Assembly (NCBI GenBank): GCA_003696125.1
Contig: RFHZ01000555.1
Location: forward strand, 1 to 6,806
From: Nitrospinota bacterium
Lineage (GTDB): Bacteria > Tectomicrobia > Entotheonellia > J063
Direction of reading: 5' to 3'
DNA: 6,806 nucleotides
A program made the position numbers and the translations under genes. Positions 5,154 through 6,806 of this stretch are shown piece by piece. Position 1 is the first letter of the stretch. Each line of letters opens with the position of its first letter. The notes under the pieces were generated by a model. The model saw nothing but the letters and a program-made list of their open reading frames with translations, was not told where the DNA came from and ran no database searches.

Positions 5154-5534
5154 ATGAGCAAAAAGTATTTTACGGTAGAGGAAGCGAATCGATTACTGCC
5201 GGAGATTATCCCGATTTTGCGGCGACTGATGCGGTTGCATCGCTCCATCAGCACCATCGCGCCCCGAGAGGTCAAACGGCTGGCCAGGAGCAGAGCCCAG
5301 AACGGGGGCAGTGCCCAGGGGAATCGATATCTCCACGATTACCGGCAGTTCCGGTCCTGGTTGCTGCGATTACAGGAGATGGGGGTCTTACTGAAAGATG
5401 TCGAGCAGGGCCTGATCGATTTTCCCCATCTGCGGGAAGGACGTGAAGTCTACCTCTGCTGGCAGTTAGGAGAGAAGGGTATTACGTACTGGCATGAGAT
5501 CCATGCCGGCTATGCCGGAAGGCAGCCGCTATGA
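5154..5534 (+). CDS. DUF2203 family protein, function unknown
   Basis: A 126-residue cytosolic protein of a conserved uncharacterised family. Recognisable family blocks are the start YFTVEEANRLLPEIIPIL, a helical middle segment (LRRLMRLHRSIS onward), MGVLLKDVEQGLIDFPHLRE, VYLCWQLGEKGITYWHEIH and the terminal AGYAGRQPL. The GVLLKDxExGLxDFPxxREGREVxLCWxxGE and WHExxxGxAGRxPL patterns recur in the family as I recall it. The Cys-Trp and Trp-His-Glu residues are candidate functional positions, but no activity is established. Its TGA overlaps the in-frame ATG at 5531 (ATGA), and mrp starts within 30 bases, so the two are probably translationally coupled. Not an enzyme I can name; a role as partner of the Fe-S carrier is only a context guess. 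Confidence 0.85.
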   Translation: MSKKYFTVEEANRLLPEIIPILRRLMRLHRSISTIAPREVKRLARSRAQNGGSAQGNRYLHDYRQFRSWLLRLQEMGVLLKDVEQGLIDFPHLREGREVYLCWQLGEKGITYWHEIHAGYAGRQPL

Positions 5535-5540
5535 AGAAGA

Positions 5541-5549
5541 AGGAAGGAG
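5541..5549 (+). promoter_or_regulatory. Shine-Dalgarno before the preferred mrp start
   Basis: AGGAAGGAG ends five bases before ATG 5555. The alternative ATG 5531, overlapping the DUF2203 stop, has only GGAAGG (5517-5522) eight bases upstream; it would add eight residues, mostly Lys/Glu, outside the conserved domain. Confidence 0.5.
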
Positions 5550-5554
5550 AAGGG

Positions 5555-6676
5555 ATGAAAGCACCCTGGAAGAGGAATGAAGGGATTAGCGAAGAACAGG
5601 TCAGGCAGGTGCTACGCCAGGTACAGGAGCCGGTTTTCCAGCGCGACCTCGTCTCGTTAGAGATGGTAAAAGATATCGGTATCAAGGGCTCAAAGGTGAG
5701 CCTGACGCTAGAGCTGGCTACCCCGGCCCACCCGCTCAAAGAGCAGATTGCGGCGGCGTGTCGAGAGGCGGTAGAGCAGATAGAGGGGGTAAACGAGGTT
5801 GAGGTGGCATTGACAGCCAACGTGGTTCCGCATCATGCCGGGGATGGACAGCAGGCACCGCTTCCCGGGGTAAAGAACATCTTTGCCATCGGCAGTGGCA
5901 AGGGGGGAGTGGGGAAATCGACCGTCTCGGCCAACCTGGCCCTGGCCCTGGCCCGGTACGGGGCCAAGGTGGGGCTGCTGGATGGTGATGTGTACGGGCC
6001 GAGCATCCCCATGCTCCTCGGCATTCAGGCGGATGAGAAACCGGCCATCCAGGGAAATCAGATGATCCCGCTCACCAAATACGGCATCAAGGTGATGTCG
6101 CTGGGCCTGTTGATCGAGGAGGATACGGCCGTGGTCTGGCGGGGTCCCATGCTGGGAAAGGCGGTGCAACAGATGCTGCACGATGTGGCCTGGGGTGAGC
6201 TCGACTACCTGGTCATCGATCTCCCGCCCGGTACCGGGGATGTGCAGCTCACCCTGGCCCAGTCTGTCCCGCTGGCCGGTGCCGTGGTGGTGACCACACC
6301 GCAAAACGTGGCTCTTCTCGATGTACGCAGAGCGATCGGGATGTTTCAGCGTGTCCAGACGCCGCTACTCGGTATCATCGAGAACATGAGCTATTTCCTC
6401 TGTCCCCATTGCGGTCAGCGTACCGATATCTTCAAGCATGGAGGGGGACGGGTGGCCAGCGAAAAGCTGGGGATTCCTTTTCTGGGTGAGATTCCCCTGG
6501 ACCCTTCTATCTCCATCGGTGGGGATGAGGGGACCCCGGTGGTGGCGGTGGATCCTGAGGCCCAGCAGACCAAGATCTATATGGAGATCGCAGGTGCGGT
6601 GGCCTTGCGCATCAGCCTGTTGAACTTTGAGGCGACGCGAAAACCGACCATTCGCTGGACGGGAAAAAAGGTATAA
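5555..6676 (+). CDS. mrp: Mrp/NBP35 (ApbC) family Fe-S cluster carrier P-loop ATPase with N-terminal DUF59 domain
   Basis: A 373-residue cytosolic ATPase that binds a bridging [4Fe-4S] cluster in a dimer and delivers it to target apoproteins. Numbering is from ATG 5555. Residues 10-90 form a DUF59/MIP18-like domain (VSLEMVKDIGI, then LATPAHPLKEQI). Residues 105-370 are the deviant Walker P-loop domain: AIGSGKGGVGKST (111-123), LLDGDVYGPSIP (141-152), VWRGPMLGKAV (194-204), YLVIDLPPGTGD (218-229) and TTPQNVALLDVRRA (247-260). The cluster-binding pair is C283-x2-C286 in LCPHCG. HGGGRVASEKLGIPFLGEIP (295-314) is also typical. In DUF59 the customary Cys of TTPACP is His59 and the DPE motif reads EPV. 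It overlaps or nearly abuts DUF2203 and ends 25 bases before nuoB, suggesting it helps mature complex I Fe-S subunits. Confidence 0.96.
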   Translation: MKAPWKRNEGISEEQVRQVLRQVQEPVFQRDLVSLEMVKDIGIKGSKVSLTLELATPAHPLKEQIAAACREAVEQIEGVNEVEVALTANVVPHHAGDGQQAPLPGVKNIFAIGSGKGGVGKSTVSANLALALARYGAKVGLLDGDVYGPSIPMLLGIQADEKPAIQGNQMIPLTKYGIKVMSLGLLIEEDTAVVWRGPMLGKAVQQMLHDVAWGELDYLVIDLPPGTGDVQLTLAQSVPLAGAVVVTTPQNVALLDVRRAIGMFQRVQTPLLGIIENMSYFLCPHCGQRTDIFKHGGGRVASEKLGIPFLGEIPLDPSISIGGDEGTPVVAVDPEAQQTKIYMEIAGAVALRISLLNFEATRKPTIRWTGKKV

Positions 6677-6701
6677 CGAGTCAGGGTGGAAGGGGGTGGA
6701 T

Positions 6702-6806
6702 ATGAGCCTGGAACAAGCCTTAAAAGGAACGGCATTCCTCTCGAAACTGGATAAAGCCATCGGATGGGCGCGCAAGTACTCGATCTTTCAGTATCCGTTT
6801 GTCACC
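6702..6806 (+). CDS. nuoB: NADH-quinone oxidoreductase subunit B, N-terminal fragment (3' end outside window)
   Basis: Only the first 35 codons are present and the frame is still open at the window edge. LSKLDKAIGWARKYSIFQYPFVT matches the start of NuoB proteins, where the next residues would be the A-C-C-G/A of cluster N2; quoted here in two parts, LDKAIGWARKYS and IFQYPFVT. NuoB is a peripheral-arm subunit of respiratory complex I on the cytoplasmic face and holds the terminal [4Fe-4S] cluster that reduces quinone. The cluster ligands fall outside the window, so a related membrane-bound hydrogenase or F420-type small subunit is not excluded. ATG 6702 is preceded by GGAAGGGGGTGG (6688-6699). 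It follows mrp by 25 bases; nuoA, the usual gene before nuoB, is not there. Confidence 0.82.
   Translation, partial: MSLEQALKGTAFLSKLDKAIGWARKYSIFQYPFVT

Noticed and set aside
5708-6304. 198-codon minus-strand open frame
   Set aside because: It is opposite mrp, whose Walker and Cys motifs are unambiguous; composition looks like an antisense shadow.

Overview
The window is a gene-dense bacterial segment, with every gene on the + strand and no gene-free gap longer than about 150 bases. It reads as chromosomal housekeeping DNA: moderately GC-rich, with purine-rich Shine-Dalgarno sites before most genes. I see no tRNA, rRNA, CRISPR array, transposase or phage gene. The combination of cobalamin-dependent methionine synthase, a DUF2203 protein, a GrdB-like protein, a DUF59-Mrp ATPase and NuoB suggests a non-proteobacterial Gram-negative-type lineage or a deeply branching one (for example NC10/Methylomirabilota, Nitrospirota or Acidobacteriota-like). 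That placement is an impression from gene content, not a phylogenetic result.

Layout. (1) Positions 1-857 hold the C-terminal end of methionine synthase MetH, including its AdoMet-binding activation domain. (2) Positions 946-1383 encode a stand-alone receiver-like protein with a partly eroded phosphorylation site. (3) After a plausible sigma70-type promoter near 1410-1438 comes a 2x[4Fe-4S] ferredoxin (1508-1789), then a hairpin-rich spacer, an A-type Fe-S carrier of the ErpA/IscA family (1934-2254) and a GrdB-family protein (2273-3031). (4) A hairpin-containing gap leads to a peroxiredoxin (3142-3597). (5) A second hairpin gap precedes a tight run: dihydropteroate synthase folP (3708), a four-helix CopD-like membrane protein (4616), a DUF2203 protein (5154), an Mrp/NBP35-type Fe-S carrier ATPase (5555) and the first 35 codons of nuoB (6702). 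Genes in this last run overlap or lie within about 30 bases of each other.

How the parts relate. The recurring theme is iron-sulfur and redox chemistry: a ferredoxin, an A-type carrier, an Mrp carrier, the Fe-S subunit NuoB of complex I, a peroxiredoxin and a thiol-motif GrdB relative. A second, weaker theme is one-carbon/folate metabolism (MetH uses methyl-tetrahydrofolate; FolP makes the folate precursor). The most interesting points are the GrdB-like protein with Ser where selenoprotein relatives carry Sec or Cys, the FolP with Ala at both E. coli sulfonamide-resistance positions of loop 2, the mrp-nuoB junction without an intervening nuoA, and the stem-loop elements in the intergenic gaps. 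I did not find a clearly new multi-gene system.
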